Source of the DNA: RGEC01 sp964626685
GTDB lineage: Bacteria; Bacteroidota; Bacteroidia; NS11-12g; UBA955
Length of the DNA: 64,000 nucleotides
Direction of reading: 5' to 3'
Assembly (NCBI GenBank): GCA_964626685.1
Contig: CAZVJY010000008.1
Coordinates: 57,990 to 121,989, forward strand
The notes below the pieces were generated by a model. It ran no database searches, was not told where the DNA came from, and saw only the letters and a program-made list of their open reading frames with translations. Shown here piece by piece: positions 51,509-59,440 of this stretch (within the stretch, counting starts at the first letter, position 1; each line of letters begins with the position of its first letter). A program made the translations under genes and the position numbers.

Positions 51509-51994
51509 TTATTGGTTCAAATGTTGTTTGCCTGCAATCATCCAGCAAGCCGTTAGCGCTGCTTCAGCTCCTTTGTTTCCATGTTTTCCGCCAGCTCTGT
51601 CCTGAGCTTGTTCTTCAGTGAGGGTCGTGATAACACCAAATACGCATGGTTTTTTTGCATCAAGGCCAGTGTGAAGGATTCCTTCAGCAGCAGCCTGGCA
51701 TACATAATCAAAATGCGGTGTATCGCCCTGAATAACGCAACCCAGGCAAATTACAGCATCACAGCCCTTATCAAAAAGTAACTGTGCGCCATGAGGTAAT
51801 TCAAATGATCCGGGTACATGCAGCACTTGGATTTGCGATGGAGTGAAGTGGTTTTCCTGAAGTGCAGTAAGCGCACCTTTAAGTAATTTTTCGGTTATGT
51901 GTTTATTCCACTCTGCAACTACTACTCCGATTTTTAAATTTTCCGGATGTAAGATGTAGGGAAATTGACCTGAAGAAAAAGATGCAGTTGCCAC
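51509..51994 (-). CDS. ribH: 6,7-dimethyl-8-ribityllumazine synthase RibH
   Basis: A 161-residue enzyme joining ribityl-aminouracil with dihydroxybutanone phosphate to make lumazine, the step before riboflavin; family members assemble as icosahedral or pentameric shells. Typical segments are VVVAEWNKHITEKLLKGA, VPGSFELPHGA, VICLGCVIQGDTPHFDYVC (in short steps) with the catalytic His, GVITTLTEEQAQDRAGG and KGAEAALTA. It is 6 bases downstream of the TPR gene and likely co-transcribed with it. Confidence 0.96.
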   Translation of the reverse strand: MATASFSSGQFPYILHPENLKIGVVVAEWNKHITEKLLKGALTALQENHFTPSQIQVLHVPGSFELPHGAQLLFDKGCDAVICLGCVIQGDTPHFDYVCQAAAEGILHTGLDAKKPCVFGVITTLTEEQAQDRAGGKHGNKGAEAALTACWMIAGKQHLNQ

Positions 51995-52000
51995 AACGGC

Positions 52001-52666
52001 TTAGGGATTGAAGTCACCCTTGAGGGCCTTCATTTTGTAAATTAACTTATCAATATCTGAGGCTTCAGGTGAAGCACTGTATTCGAATTTTACCTTTTCG
52101 TAACATTCCAGTGCTTTTCCATAGGATTCAGCCTGCTCATAATGAATACCTGCATTTTTCCAGTACTGTGCAGAGAAATCGCTGCTGGATTTTTTTCCGG
52201 CTTCCTCATAAATTCCTGCGGCTTTTTCAAGCTTGCCGAGTTCAGCATAGCAGGAGGCCTTTGCACTCAGTACGGCTCCACTCAAAAACTGATCTTTGGG
52301 TTCTGCTTTATCAAGGTAGGATATGGCTTTTTCAAATTTACCGGTCTGCATGTAGGCAATACCTGCCATCAAAGCGGCTTCTTTCCCTTTTTCTGTCAGG
52401 AAATAGCTATCAGCAATTTCAGGAGCAGTCATCATTTTTTTGCCTTTGATGCCCTTCAGTACCACCTCAAATGAATCTTTTTCGAAATAATGGTGAAGAG
52501 GGGCAAGTTGAGCAGCTGCTTTGGATTCTCTAAGCGGGTGCCAGTATAGATTCCAGAACAATGTGATGGTAACAACACCAATTATGCTGCTACCTGCCAG
52601 GGTAACTACCCTTTTGTTATTGGCATAGAATTCTTTTACTGAATTACTGTTAAATACGGTGGCCAT
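52001..52666 (-). CDS. TPR protein with an N-terminal membrane anchor
   Basis: A 221-residue protein with one membrane helix (about residues 20-41) and about three TPR units (AALMAGIAYMQTGKFEKAISYLDKA, SCYAELGKLEKAAGIYEEAG, AGIHYEQAESYGKALECYEK, in short steps). The layout resembles YfgM, a membrane-anchored TPR protein that works with the secretion machinery and envelope chaperones in E. coli. By family the TPR part would lie in the periplasm. It sits directly before ribH. Confidence 0.88.
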   Translation of the reverse strand: MATVFNSNSVKEFYANNKRVVTLAGSSIIGVVTITLFWNLYWHPLRESKAAAQLAPLHHYFEKDSFEVVLKGIKGKKMMTAPEIADSYFLTEKGKEAALMAGIAYMQTGKFEKAISYLDKAEPKDQFLSGAVLSAKASCYAELGKLEKAAGIYEEAGKKSSSDFSAQYWKNAGIHYEQAESYGKALECYEKVKFEYSASPEASDIDKLIYKMKALKGDFNP

Positions 52667-52717
52667 TTTAATATGAAAGTGCGAAATTACTTAAAATTCA
52701 TGGAAAGACAAGCGACA

Positions 52718-53704
52718 TCAATCTGTTATGTAGGGATAATCGTCTTCTACATAGACATGCCTGAATAAATCGGCAGGGTCAGGGTAAGGAGAATTTTCTG
52801 AGAAAGTAACGGATTCATCCACTTCAGCCATAATAAGTTCTTCAATTTTATCGAGCTCTGCCTCTGTAGCAAAACCTTTTTCTATGATACTGGCTTTGGT
52901 GGTTTCAATGGGGTCAATTTTCTTGTAGTCCGCTACTTCTTCCTTGCTTCTGTATGTGGCAGGGTCACTCATACTATGGCCTCTGTAACGGTACGTTTTA
53001 ATTTCAAGGAAGGTAGGACCTTCTCCGTTCCTGGCTTTTTCCGCGGCATTTTGAATGGCATCATGAACGGTCTCGCATTTCATGCCGTCTACCTGATAGC
53101 TGGGCATGTCATAAGCAGCACCGATTTTATAAATATCAAGAACGTTGGTAGTGCGCGCCACACTGGTTCCCATGGCATATTCATTGTTTTCACAAATGAA
53201 AATAACAGGTAGTTTCCAGAGCATAGCCATATTGAAAGTTTCGTGAAGTGCACCTTGTCTTACAGCTCCATCGCCGAAGAAACACACGCATATGTTTTTC
53301 GTTCCGTTGTATTGTTCGGCAAGGGCTATACCGGCGCCCAGAGGAATCTGTCCCCCTACGATACCATGTCCGCCAACAAAGTTGTGTTCCTTGCTGAACA
53401 TATGCATACTGCCACCTTTTCCACCGCTACAACCGGTTGCTTTTCCGTACAACTCGGCCATTACTGCATTGGCAGATACGCCCAGCGCAAGTGCGTGGCC
53501 GTGATCACGGTATGCAGTGATAAATTTGTCATCTTTGGTCGTAGCGGTCACCATACCTGCTACTATGGCTTCCTGGCCAATGTAGAGGTGGCAAAAACCC
53601 TTGATTTTTTGCTGACCGTATAGCTGAGCAGCTTTTTCTTCAAATCTGCGCACCAGCATCATGGTTTTGTACCACTGCAGGTATTGTTCTTTGGTAAAAT
53701 TCAT
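52718..53704 (-). CDS. pdhA: Pyruvate dehydrogenase E1 alpha subunit PdhA
   Basis: A 328-residue thiamine-diphosphate enzyme subunit starting MNFTKEQYLQW. The ThDP motif is FFGDGAVRQGALHETFN with NNEYAMGT following, and TYRYRGHSMSDPATYR holds the phosphorylation-loop-like Ser region. E1 decarboxylates pyruvate and passes the acetyl group to lipoyl-E2. ATG 53722 gives six more residues, but the promoter box at 53732 would leave only about 6 bases of leader, whereas 53704 leaves about 24. No E1 beta gene (pdhB) is adjacent; it must lie elsewhere. Confidence 0.95.
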   Translation of the reverse strand: MNFTKEQYLQWYKTMMLVRRFEEKAAQLYGQQKIKGFCHLYIGQEAIVAGMVTATTKDDKFITAYRDHGHALALGVSANAVMAELYGKATGCSGGKGGSMHMFSKEHNFVGGHGIVGGQIPLGAGIALAEQYNGTKNICVCFFGDGAVRQGALHETFNMAMLWKLPVIFICENNEYAMGTSVARTTNVLDIYKIGAAYDMPSYQVDGMKCETVHDAIQNAAEKARNGEGPTFLEIKTYRYRGHSMSDPATYRSKEEVADYKKIDPIETTKASIIEKGFATEAELDKIEELIMAEVDESVTFSENSPYPDPADLFRHVYVEDDYPYITD

Positions 53705-53731
53705 AGTTGCGGACTGACCCATTTATGGCTG

Positions 53732-53739
53732 CAAAGATA
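53732..53739 (-). promoter_or_regulatory. -7 promoter box (TATCTTTG) for pdhA
   Basis: Exact TAnnTTTG on the minus strand in the 155-base gap after the S24 regulator. It favours the downstream ATG 53704 as the start of pdhA. Apart from this box the gap shows nothing. Confidence 0.65.
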
Positions 53740-53859
53740 ATAATTACCCATGAAATTCTGGTAGGGCTTTTAACCCTTGAAACTAGCTTGCTGGAGTACT
53801 GTTTTGATGAGTTCAGCAATTGGTTTCGGCTCATTTGCACATTTTCTGTTTTTCATGAC

Positions 53860-54684
53860 TTACAGCTTTTCTTCAATGCTTTTCACTTTTTCTTTAATCA
53901 TGCCCACTTCGCGCTGAATAACCCGCAATGCCGGTCCGATATCATCCATGTCCTGGCTTTTGGGTTCCATGAATTTCGGGTTGATATAATTTACGAATTT
54001 CCACACTTCCAGAACATCGGAGATCTTTACTGGATAGGGTTCATATGCCGTATTGGTGCTGCAAAGCAGCAACGAACCGTCCTGATATATATGGTTGTAA
54101 ACTACTTTAAATACAATGCCTTCATCTTGCGTCACGATGATATATGGGTTGCCATTCTTAATAGTGTTCCAGTCCTGCAGATATTCTCCGGTAACCAGCG
54201 CGCCATCCACCACCGGGGGCATGCTGTCGCCACTGATTTGAAAAGCGCGGTATTTTCGGTTGGCATTCAGAAAAGGCATATTGAAGGAGGGGAGTACCCG
54301 GATGAATTCGGGATCGGCAAAACCGGTGGTGTAGCCTGCCTTTGCTTTTAAAGGCACCAGTTCTACATTTTCTTCGTTTTCTTCATTTACAGTGGTGGCC
54401 AGCACCCTGAGGCGTGTTCCGTTCAAATCCAGGTCCATGCCTTTTTCAAGCTGGCTGATTTGACTCTCCGGCAATGCTGATAGATCCACACGAACCAGTT
54501 TGTCAAGGTTTATCTGGAAAAATTCGGAAAGCCTCAGCAGCAGGCCTATACCGGGTTCGGCCACCCCGTTTTCATAGCTGTTGTAGGCAGAACGGGTAAT
54601 GTTAAGCGATTTGGCCACTTCTTCCTGGCTGCGCTTGCGTCTTTTTCTCAGTAGTTTGATGTTTTCTTTCAGATAGGTATTCAT
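53860..54684 (-). CDS. XRE-type repressor with S24 (LexA/CI-like) peptidase domain
   Basis: A 274-residue regulator. Residues 5-62 are an XRE helix-turn-helix (LRKRRKRSQEEVAKSLNITR, AYNSYENG). The C-terminal half is an S24 self-cleavage domain: a likely Ala-Gly scissile bond at 116-117 (KAKAGYTTG), catalytic S154 (SGDSMPPVVDG) and K193 (VFKVVYN). In LexA/CI proteins RecA filaments trigger such cleavage. A coiled-coil tail (residues about 245-274) is extra. The gene is 16 bases after the exonuclease/GIY-YIG fusion gene on the same strand, suggesting a DNA-damage operon. Whether it cleaves itself is inference from the residues. Confidence 0.9.
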   Translation of the reverse strand: MNTYLKENIKLLRKRRKRSQEEVAKSLNITRSAYNSYENGVAEPGIGLLLRLSEFFQINLDKLVRVDLSALPESQISQLEKGMDLDLNGTRLRVLATTVNEENEENVELVPLKAKAGYTTGFADPEFIRVLPSFNMPFLNANRKYRAFQISGDSMPPVVDGALVTGEYLQDWNTIKNGNPYIIVTQDEGIVFKVVYNHIYQDGSLLLCSTNTAYEPYPVKISDVLEVWKFVNYINPKFMEPKSQDMDDIGPALRVIQREVGMIKEKVKSIEEKL

Positions 54685-54700
54685 AATTTGTGCATTAAAT

Positions 54701-56056
54701 TCAATTGAGGGGAATTATTTGATAAGGAATTCTTTCTTCTGTTTTGGCCTGTCTTAAAAATCCGGCAATAATGGCGCGGGTTTCGGGAATATCCGGCTTG
54801 GGATCTATGCAGGTTACCATTTCTTTCTCCGGTGCGTGTTCTTCGGCAAATCCCCATCCGGCTACAGCTCCGTTTTCAATGAGGATAATGGCTTTTTCGC
54901 CTGTTTTTCTTCCGACACCTTTTACCAGTAAACGGTTTTTTTGTTCCTGCAGGTTCATCATGGCTTCTTCCACACGTTGGTTGTGCGTGGCAATAGATTC
55001 ATCGGAAGGGTTTTCGCAGTAACATCCGGGGACGTAGCATCTTCCATGGCTTCTGGCGAGCACCGGACATATATCGTGTTCGTGCAGCATTCTGCCCAGG
55101 GTTTGCTTGGCATCCCTGAATCTTGGGAACGGTATTCCTGATAAACTTCCCTTTCGGAACTTCTCTGTTTGCAACCGCTGGTAGCCGCTTTGGGTAGGAA
55201 AGCGATAAATAGCATAGCGATTTCCTACATGCTTGCCGCTGACATTCCATTCCGGCCAGTGGGTATGAATTACGTGGGCTTCTGTGAGAAGGGAAAGCAG
55301 TTCGTTGCCGCAAAGCTGGTAGTCGATTTTGTGTATACGTTCCAGTTGCAGGGCAGTTTTTCCACGCTTTACATCGAAGTGCTGTTTCACCCGTTTTTGA
55401 ATGTTGTTGGCCTTTCCGGTATAAAGGATTTTGCCGGTTTGGTCCTTGAAAAAATATACCCCGGTGGCATCAGGCAGGTTGTTGATTTCTTCTTCATTCA
55501 GTGCCGGAGGAACAGTGATTTTTCTTTGGGTGGATCTTGCCATTTTCAGCACTTCGGCATGGCCCAGCTGATTCAGGCACTGATTGAAAAGTTCGGTTGT
55601 AGCAAAAGCATCGCCCCCCGCTCTGTGGCGGTTTTGAATTCCAATGCCCATTTCGCTGCAAATGTTACCCAAACTATAGCTGCGTCTGCCAGGAAAAGCT
55701 TTTCGGGAAAGCTTAACAGTGCAAAGTTTCGGAGGATGAAATGAGAAACCGGCTTTTGAAAATTCATTCTGAATGAAGCCCAGGTCAAAATTGACGTTGT
55801 GGGCCACAAAGATTTTGTCGTGCAAAAGATGGTATAGTTGTGCGGCTATTTCTGCAAATACAGGCGCTTTTGCGGTCATTTCCTGAGAGATTCCTGTCAG
55901 TGCCATGATGTTTCGCGGAATGGTATAGCCTGGATTCAGCAGGGTTTCATATACCTGAATTACCTTGCTCCCGTCGGTAATAACAGCGCATATTTCGGTT
56001 ATGCCCGAATAGAGTGGGTTGCCGCCTGTGGTTTCTATATCAACGATTGCAAACAA
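54701..56056 (-). CDS. DnaQ-like exonuclease fused to UvrC/Cho-type GIY-YIG nuclease
   Basis: A 451-residue two-nuclease fusion. Residues 1-165 are a DEDDh 3'-5' exonuclease (D6, E8 in DIETTGG; D91 in HNVNFDLG; H144 and D149 in HRAGGDA). Residues about 195-275 are a GIY-YIG endonuclease (GVYFF, YTGKANNIQKRVKQH, then the catalytic-Glu helix NELLSLLTEA). A Cys cluster C330, C340, C345, C347 follows, near where UvrC has metal-binding Cys. No UvrB-binding or HhH part is seen. Similar fusions occur in other bacteria and are thought to make an alternative incision in nucleotide excision repair (as Cho does). It is co-oriented with the S24 repressor gene. Confidence 0.92.
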   Translation of the reverse strand: MFAIVDIETTGGNPLYSGITEICAVITDGSKVIQVYETLLNPGYTIPRNIMALTGISQEMTAKAPVFAEIAAQLYHLLHDKIFVAHNVNFDLGFIQNEFSKAGFSFHPPKLCTVKLSRKAFPGRRSYSLGNICSEMGIGIQNRHRAGGDAFATTELFNQCLNQLGHAEVLKMARSTQRKITVPPALNEEEINNLPDATGVYFFKDQTGKILYTGKANNIQKRVKQHFDVKRGKTALQLERIHKIDYQLCGNELLSLLTEAHVIHTHWPEWNVSGKHVGNRYAIYRFPTQSGYQRLQTEKFRKGSLSGIPFPRFRDAKQTLGRMLHEHDICPVLARSHGRCYVPGCYCENPSDESIATHNQRVEEAMMNLQEQKNRLLVKGVGRKTGEKAIILIENGAVAGWGFAEEHAPEKEMVTCIDPKPDIPETRAIIAGFLRQAKTEERIPYQIIPLN

Positions 56057-56205
56057 AACCTGTTGTTAAAAAATGTATCAAAAATTGGGCGGTTAAATTA
56101 ACAATACTTTTTCTGAATGTCAAGAAACATGGCAAAAAAAAGCAAAATAAATTTTCAATTTTGGCAATCCTGATGCCTGGTTATGATTATATTAAGTATT
56201 ATTTA

Positions 56206-56213
56206 TATCTTTG
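56206..56213 (+). promoter_or_regulatory. -7 promoter box (TATCTTTG) immediately before the EVE/pyr operon
   Basis: Exact TAnnTTTG ending 5 bases before GTG 56219. Predicted start of transcription is at about 56217, which leaves a leader of two or so bases. It also lies in the divergent gap with the exonuclease gene. Confidence 0.6.
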
Positions 56214-56218
56214 CCAAT

Positions 56219-56626
56219 GTGAACCACTGGCTTATAAAGTCTGAACCCTTCAAATATAGCTGGTCACAATTTGAAAAAGACCAATCCACTTTCTGGGATG
56301 GTGTCCGCAATTTTCAGGCTAGAAACAACCTCCGCGATATGAAAAAGGGCGATCTATGCCTGTTTTACCATAGCAATGAGGGCAAGGAAGTTGTGGGTAT
56401 TGCAGAAGTTATCAAGGAGCATTACCAGGACCCTACAACCGACGAAACCCAGTGGGTAGTAGTGGATGTGAAACCGCACAGCAAGTTAAAAAAACCGGTA
56501 ACACTGGCCCAAATAAAGGCAGACAACCGACTTTCACAAATTGGGCTCATCAAGCAAAGCCGACTTTCTGTAATAAAGCTAAGTAAAGAAGAATTCAATA
56601 TCATACTTTCGCTGTCTGAAAATTAA
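56219..56626 (+). CDS. EVE-domain protein
   Basis: A 135-residue EVE/PUA-like protein starting at GTG with VNHWLIKSEPFKYSWSQF, the invariant opening of the family (W-L-x-K-S-E-P). Later marks are WDGVRNFQARNNLRDMKKGD and LCLFYHSNEGKEVVGIAEV. EVE domains bind modified bases in DNA or RNA in some systems; the ligand here is unknown. The gene has a promoter right at its start and its stop overlaps the pyrR start by one base (TAATG), so it heads the pyrimidine operon. The frame extends upstream to 56183 but no family member needs those residues. Confidence 0.9.
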   Translation: MNHWLIKSEPFKYSWSQFEKDQSTFWDGVRNFQARNNLRDMKKGDLCLFYHSNEGKEVVGIAEVIKEHYQDPTTDETQWVVVDVKPHSKLKKPVTLAQIKADNRLSQIGLIKQSRLSVIKLSKEEFNIILSLSEN

Positions 56627-57165
56627 TGGAAGCCAAAATTCTCCTCAACCACCGACAGACCGAGCTGATCATCAGAAGGTTTGTACTGCAGTTGACCGAG
56701 CAGCATGGCAATCTTGAAAAATGCGCCATTATCGGGCTGCAGCCACGTGGTGTCGAGCTTTCCAGGATTCTCATACAAAAACTGAATGAACTGAAGCCGG
56801 ATCACAAAGCCCGATACGGCGAACTGGACAATACCTTCTTCCGCGATGATATTCGTAGGGGCGAGATTCACATGCCACGCCCAAGTAAGATTGATTTCAG
56901 TACCGAAAACCTGAATATTATTCTGGTGGATGATGTGCTCTTTACCGGTCGCAGCATCCGCGCCGGCATTGATGCCCTTATCAATTTTGGCAGGCCAGCC
57001 AGGGTAGAACTTATGGTGCTGGTAGACAGGCGCTACAACCGCGAACTCCCAATTGCAGCTGATTACAGCGGTGTTGTGGTTGACAGCCGAAGCACAGGCG
57101 AATACGTAAAAGTAGAATGGAATTCCAACCAAAATCAAACCTGGCTATTGCCCAATAAAGGATAA
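56626..57165 (+). CDS. pyrR: PyrR bifunctional regulator / uracil phosphoribosyltransferase
   Basis: A 179-residue type I phosphoribosyltransferase. The PRPP loop is ILVDDVLFTGRSIRAGIDAL, preceded by AIIGLQPRGVELSR and followed by LVDRRYNRELPI. In Bacillus PyrR binds pyr mRNA and attenuates it when UMP is high, and it also makes UMP from uracil. No attenuator hairpin of the Bacillus type is visible before pyrB, which starts 3 bases after pyrR, so regulation may be at another place or only enzyme activity is used. Confidence 0.93.
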   Translation: MEAKILLNHRQTELIIRRFVLQLTEQHGNLEKCAIIGLQPRGVELSRILIQKLNELKPDHKARYGELDNTFFRDDIRRGEIHMPRPSKIDFSTENLNIILVDDVLFTGRSIRAGIDALINFGRPARVELMVLVDRRYNRELPIAADYSGVVVDSRSTGEYVKVEWNSNQNQTWLLPNKG

Positions 57166-57168
57166 CAG

Positions 57169-58107
57169 ATGCCTGCAACACTCAAACATCTACTCGGAAT
57201 CAAAGGGCTATCGGAAGAAAGCATACAGCAGATTTTTGAAACGGCCGACAATTTTAAACAACTGCTCAACAGCCCGGTGAAGAAAACCCCGTCGCTGCGC
57301 GATTTTACGGTAGCAAATCTTTTTTTCGAAAACTCTACCCGTACAAGGGTTTCCTTTGAACTGGCCGAAAAACGGCTTGGCGCCGATATCGTAAATTTTT
57401 CCAGCTCAACCTCATCCGTGAAAAAGGGGGAAACCCTCATTGATACGGTGAACAATATCCTGAGCATGAAGGTGGATATGCTCGTGATGCGGCATCCCGC
57501 CCCGGGAGCATGCATGTTTTTGGCCCGTCATGTAAATGCACAGATTGTAAATGCCGGAGACGGTACCCACGAACATCCCACCCAGGCCTTGCTAGACGCC
57601 TATTCCATACGTGAAAAACTGGGATCGGTGTATGGCAAAAAAGTCGTGATTGTGGGCGATATTCTTCACAGTCGGGTGGCACTTAGTAATATATTCTGTC
57701 TGCAGAAACTGGGCGCCGATGTGATGGTGTGCGGTCCTAAAACCTTGATACCAAGACATATTGCAAATCTCGGAGTGAAGGTAGAGCACAATCTTGCAAA
57801 CGCATTGCAGTGGTGCGATGTAGCCAATATGCTTCGCATACAGCTGGAAAGACAGGATATCAAATATTTTCCCAGCCTGCGCGAATACAGCATCCAGTTT
57901 GGTTTGAATCAAAGCATCCTGAATCAGCTGGATAAGGAAATTGTTATCATGCACCCCGGACCCATTAACAGGGGCGTGGAAATAAGCAGCGAGGTGGCCG
58001 ATGGCAACAACAGTATTATTTTACAGCAAGTTGAAAATGGTGTGGCTGTGCGCATGGCAGTGTTGTATCTGCTGGCGCAACACCAGTTAGAACAAAGTAA
58101 AGCGTGA
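57169..58107 (+). CDS. pyrB: Aspartate carbamoyltransferase catalytic subunit PyrB
   Basis: A 312-residue transcarbamylase making carbamoyl-aspartate in pyrimidine synthesis. Carbamoyl-phosphate motif FFENSTRTRVSFE, then the HPAPGA stretch, DGTHEHPTQALLD, VGDILHSRVA and the C-terminal MHPGPINRGVE aspartate-binding loop. No pyrI regulatory subunit is adjacent, which points to the class of simple trimers or DHOase-associated enzymes. It overlaps the asparaginase start (GTGA). Confidence 0.96.
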   Translation: MPATLKHLLGIKGLSEESIQQIFETADNFKQLLNSPVKKTPSLRDFTVANLFFENSTRTRVSFELAEKRLGADIVNFSSSTSSVKKGETLIDTVNNILSMKVDMLVMRHPAPGACMFLARHVNAQIVNAGDGTHEHPTQALLDAYSIREKLGSVYGKKVVIVGDILHSRVALSNIFCLQKLGADVMVCGPKTLIPRHIANLGVKVEHNLANALQWCDVANMLRIQLERQDIKYFPSLREYSIQFGLNQSILNQLDKEIVIMHPGPINRGVEISSEVADGNNSIILQQVENGVAVRMAVLYLLAQHQLEQSKA

Positions 58108-59138
58108 ATCCGGAGACCAATCCAGTTTTAGTAAATCATACCCGCGGCGGTATTGTAGAAAGTTTTCACCGTGGTGTTGTGTGCGTGGTAGATAATGAAG
58201 GTGTTATAATAGCTTCAGTAGGCGATGTGCAGCAGGTTTGTTATCCGCGTTCTGCTCTAAAGCTGTTTCAGCATATTCCTTTGATTACCTCAGGTGCTTA
58301 CGATCATTTTGGATTTACACTGAAAGAATTGGCACTGATGTGCGGCAGTCACAATGGTGAAACAATGCATGTGGAAACTGCAAGGGGAATTCTTGCCAAG
58401 ATAGGGCTGGGAGAGGAATACCTCGGGTGTGGAGCTCAGCAACCTACGCACAAAAAAGATTTTGTGTCTTTAATCAAAGCCAATCAGGAGCCCGGAGCCA
58501 TACACAATAACTGCAGTGGCAAGCACAGCGGGTTTCTGGCATGGTGCAAGTATCACAGTGTTTCAACCGAAGATTATTTATCAGCTGAACATCCTTTGCA
58601 CAAGGAGATAAAGCGCATTACGGCACTGTTTCACGAAATGGAAGAGTCAGATCTTACTACAGGACTTGACGGATGCTCTGCACCAATTTTTGCCATGCCA
58701 GTAATCAATCAGGCCATTGCTTACAAAAACCTGTTGTTTCCCGAAAAATTTGGCGATGACAACATTATCAGGGCTTGTGCACTCATTCGCGAAGCAGTTA
58801 CCACTTATCCCGAGATGGTAGCCGGAACCAAACGCTACTGCACCGATTTGATGCGCGTAGCGAAAGGCAAAGTAATTGGGAAAACCGGAGCGGACGGGGT
58901 TTACAGTATGGCCATTCCTCAAAAAGGGCTTGGCGTTTGTATTAAAATCGATGATGGACGCATGGGGCCGCAATACAATGTTGCTCAGCGGGTACTTGAA
59001 ATGCTGAACATATTTTCAGAAATAGAAAAAACAGAACTCAAGTCCTATCTGGTGAATGAAAATAAGAATTTTGCAGGCAATATTACCGGGCAGACCAAAA
59101 CAGCGGATGCGCTTCATCAATTAACTTTGTCGGCATAA
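58104..59138 (+). CDS. Asparaginase (Rhizobium etli type II-like)
   Basis: A 344-residue enzyme of the PF06089 type, unlike the common bacterial asparaginase. It opens VNHTRGGIVESFHRG and has YPRSALKLFQHIPLI, MCGSHNGE (catalytic-type Ser and His), NNCSGKHSGFL and LDGCSAPIFAMP. The R. etli enzyme splits asparagine to aspartate and ammonia. GTG start overlaps the pyrB stop, so both are translated together; aspartate is a pyrB substrate, which gives a plausible metabolic link. Confidence 0.9.
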   Translation: MNPETNPVLVNHTRGGIVESFHRGVVCVVDNEGVIIASVGDVQQVCYPRSALKLFQHIPLITSGAYDHFGFTLKELALMCGSHNGETMHVETARGILAKIGLGEEYLGCGAQQPTHKKDFVSLIKANQEPGAIHNNCSGKHSGFLAWCKYHSVSTEDYLSAEHPLHKEIKRITALFHEMEESDLTTGLDGCSAPIFAMPVINQAIAYKNLLFPEKFGDDNIIRACALIREAVTTYPEMVAGTKRYCTDLMRVAKGKVIGKTGADGVYSMAIPQKGLGVCIKIDDGRMGPQYNVAQRVLEMLNIFSEIEKTELKSYLVNENKNFAGNITGQTKTADALHQLTLSA

Positions 59139-59141
59139 ACC

Positions 59142-59435
59142 ATGGCAGTTTTTATTGTAGAAAGCGATATCCCGGAACTTACACCGGAGTTTATGCAGCT
59201 AATCCCTGAGCACATGCAGGTGGTGCAGCGACTATTTTCTGAAGAAAAGATACTTACCTATGCCGTGAGCGAGGACAGAACCCGCTGGTGGTGTCATATA
59301 GAAGCCGAGGATGAAATGGAAGTGATGGAAATACTGGGCCAAATGCCCATTATGCCTTTCATGCGGCCACAGATTCATGGCCTTATGATTTACAATACCG
59401 CAGAAATAGGTTTGCCCAAAATATCCTTAAACTAA
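59142..59435 (+). CDS. Small muconolactone-isomerase-like protein
   Basis: A 97-residue protein with a likely ferredoxin-like alpha/beta fold (VFIVESDIPEL, RLFSEEKILTYAVSEDRTRWWCHIEAEDEMEVMEILGQMPI in short steps), resembling muconolactone isomerase or YciI-type proteins. No catalytic residue is evident. It lies 3 bases after the asparaginase and 5 bases before tryptophan dioxygenase and is probably part of the same operon. Function unknown. Confidence 0.78.
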   Translation: MAVFIVESDIPELTPEFMQLIPEHMQVVQRLFSEEKILTYAVSEDRTRWWCHIEAEDEMEVMEILGQMPIMPFMRPQIHGLMIYNTAEIGLPKISLN

Positions 59436-59440
59436 TTTTA

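Noticed and set aside
53707..54351. Plus-strand open frame of 214 codons opposite the S24 regulator
   Set aside because: The opposite strand holds a clear two-domain regulator with all motifs; this frame has no recognisable domain.
56093..56122. Sigma-70-like promoter on the minus strand (TTGACA, 17-base spacer, TAATTT) before the exonuclease gene
   Set aside because: Bacteroidota main sigma factor does not use this consensus, and an AT-rich gap gives such matches by chance.
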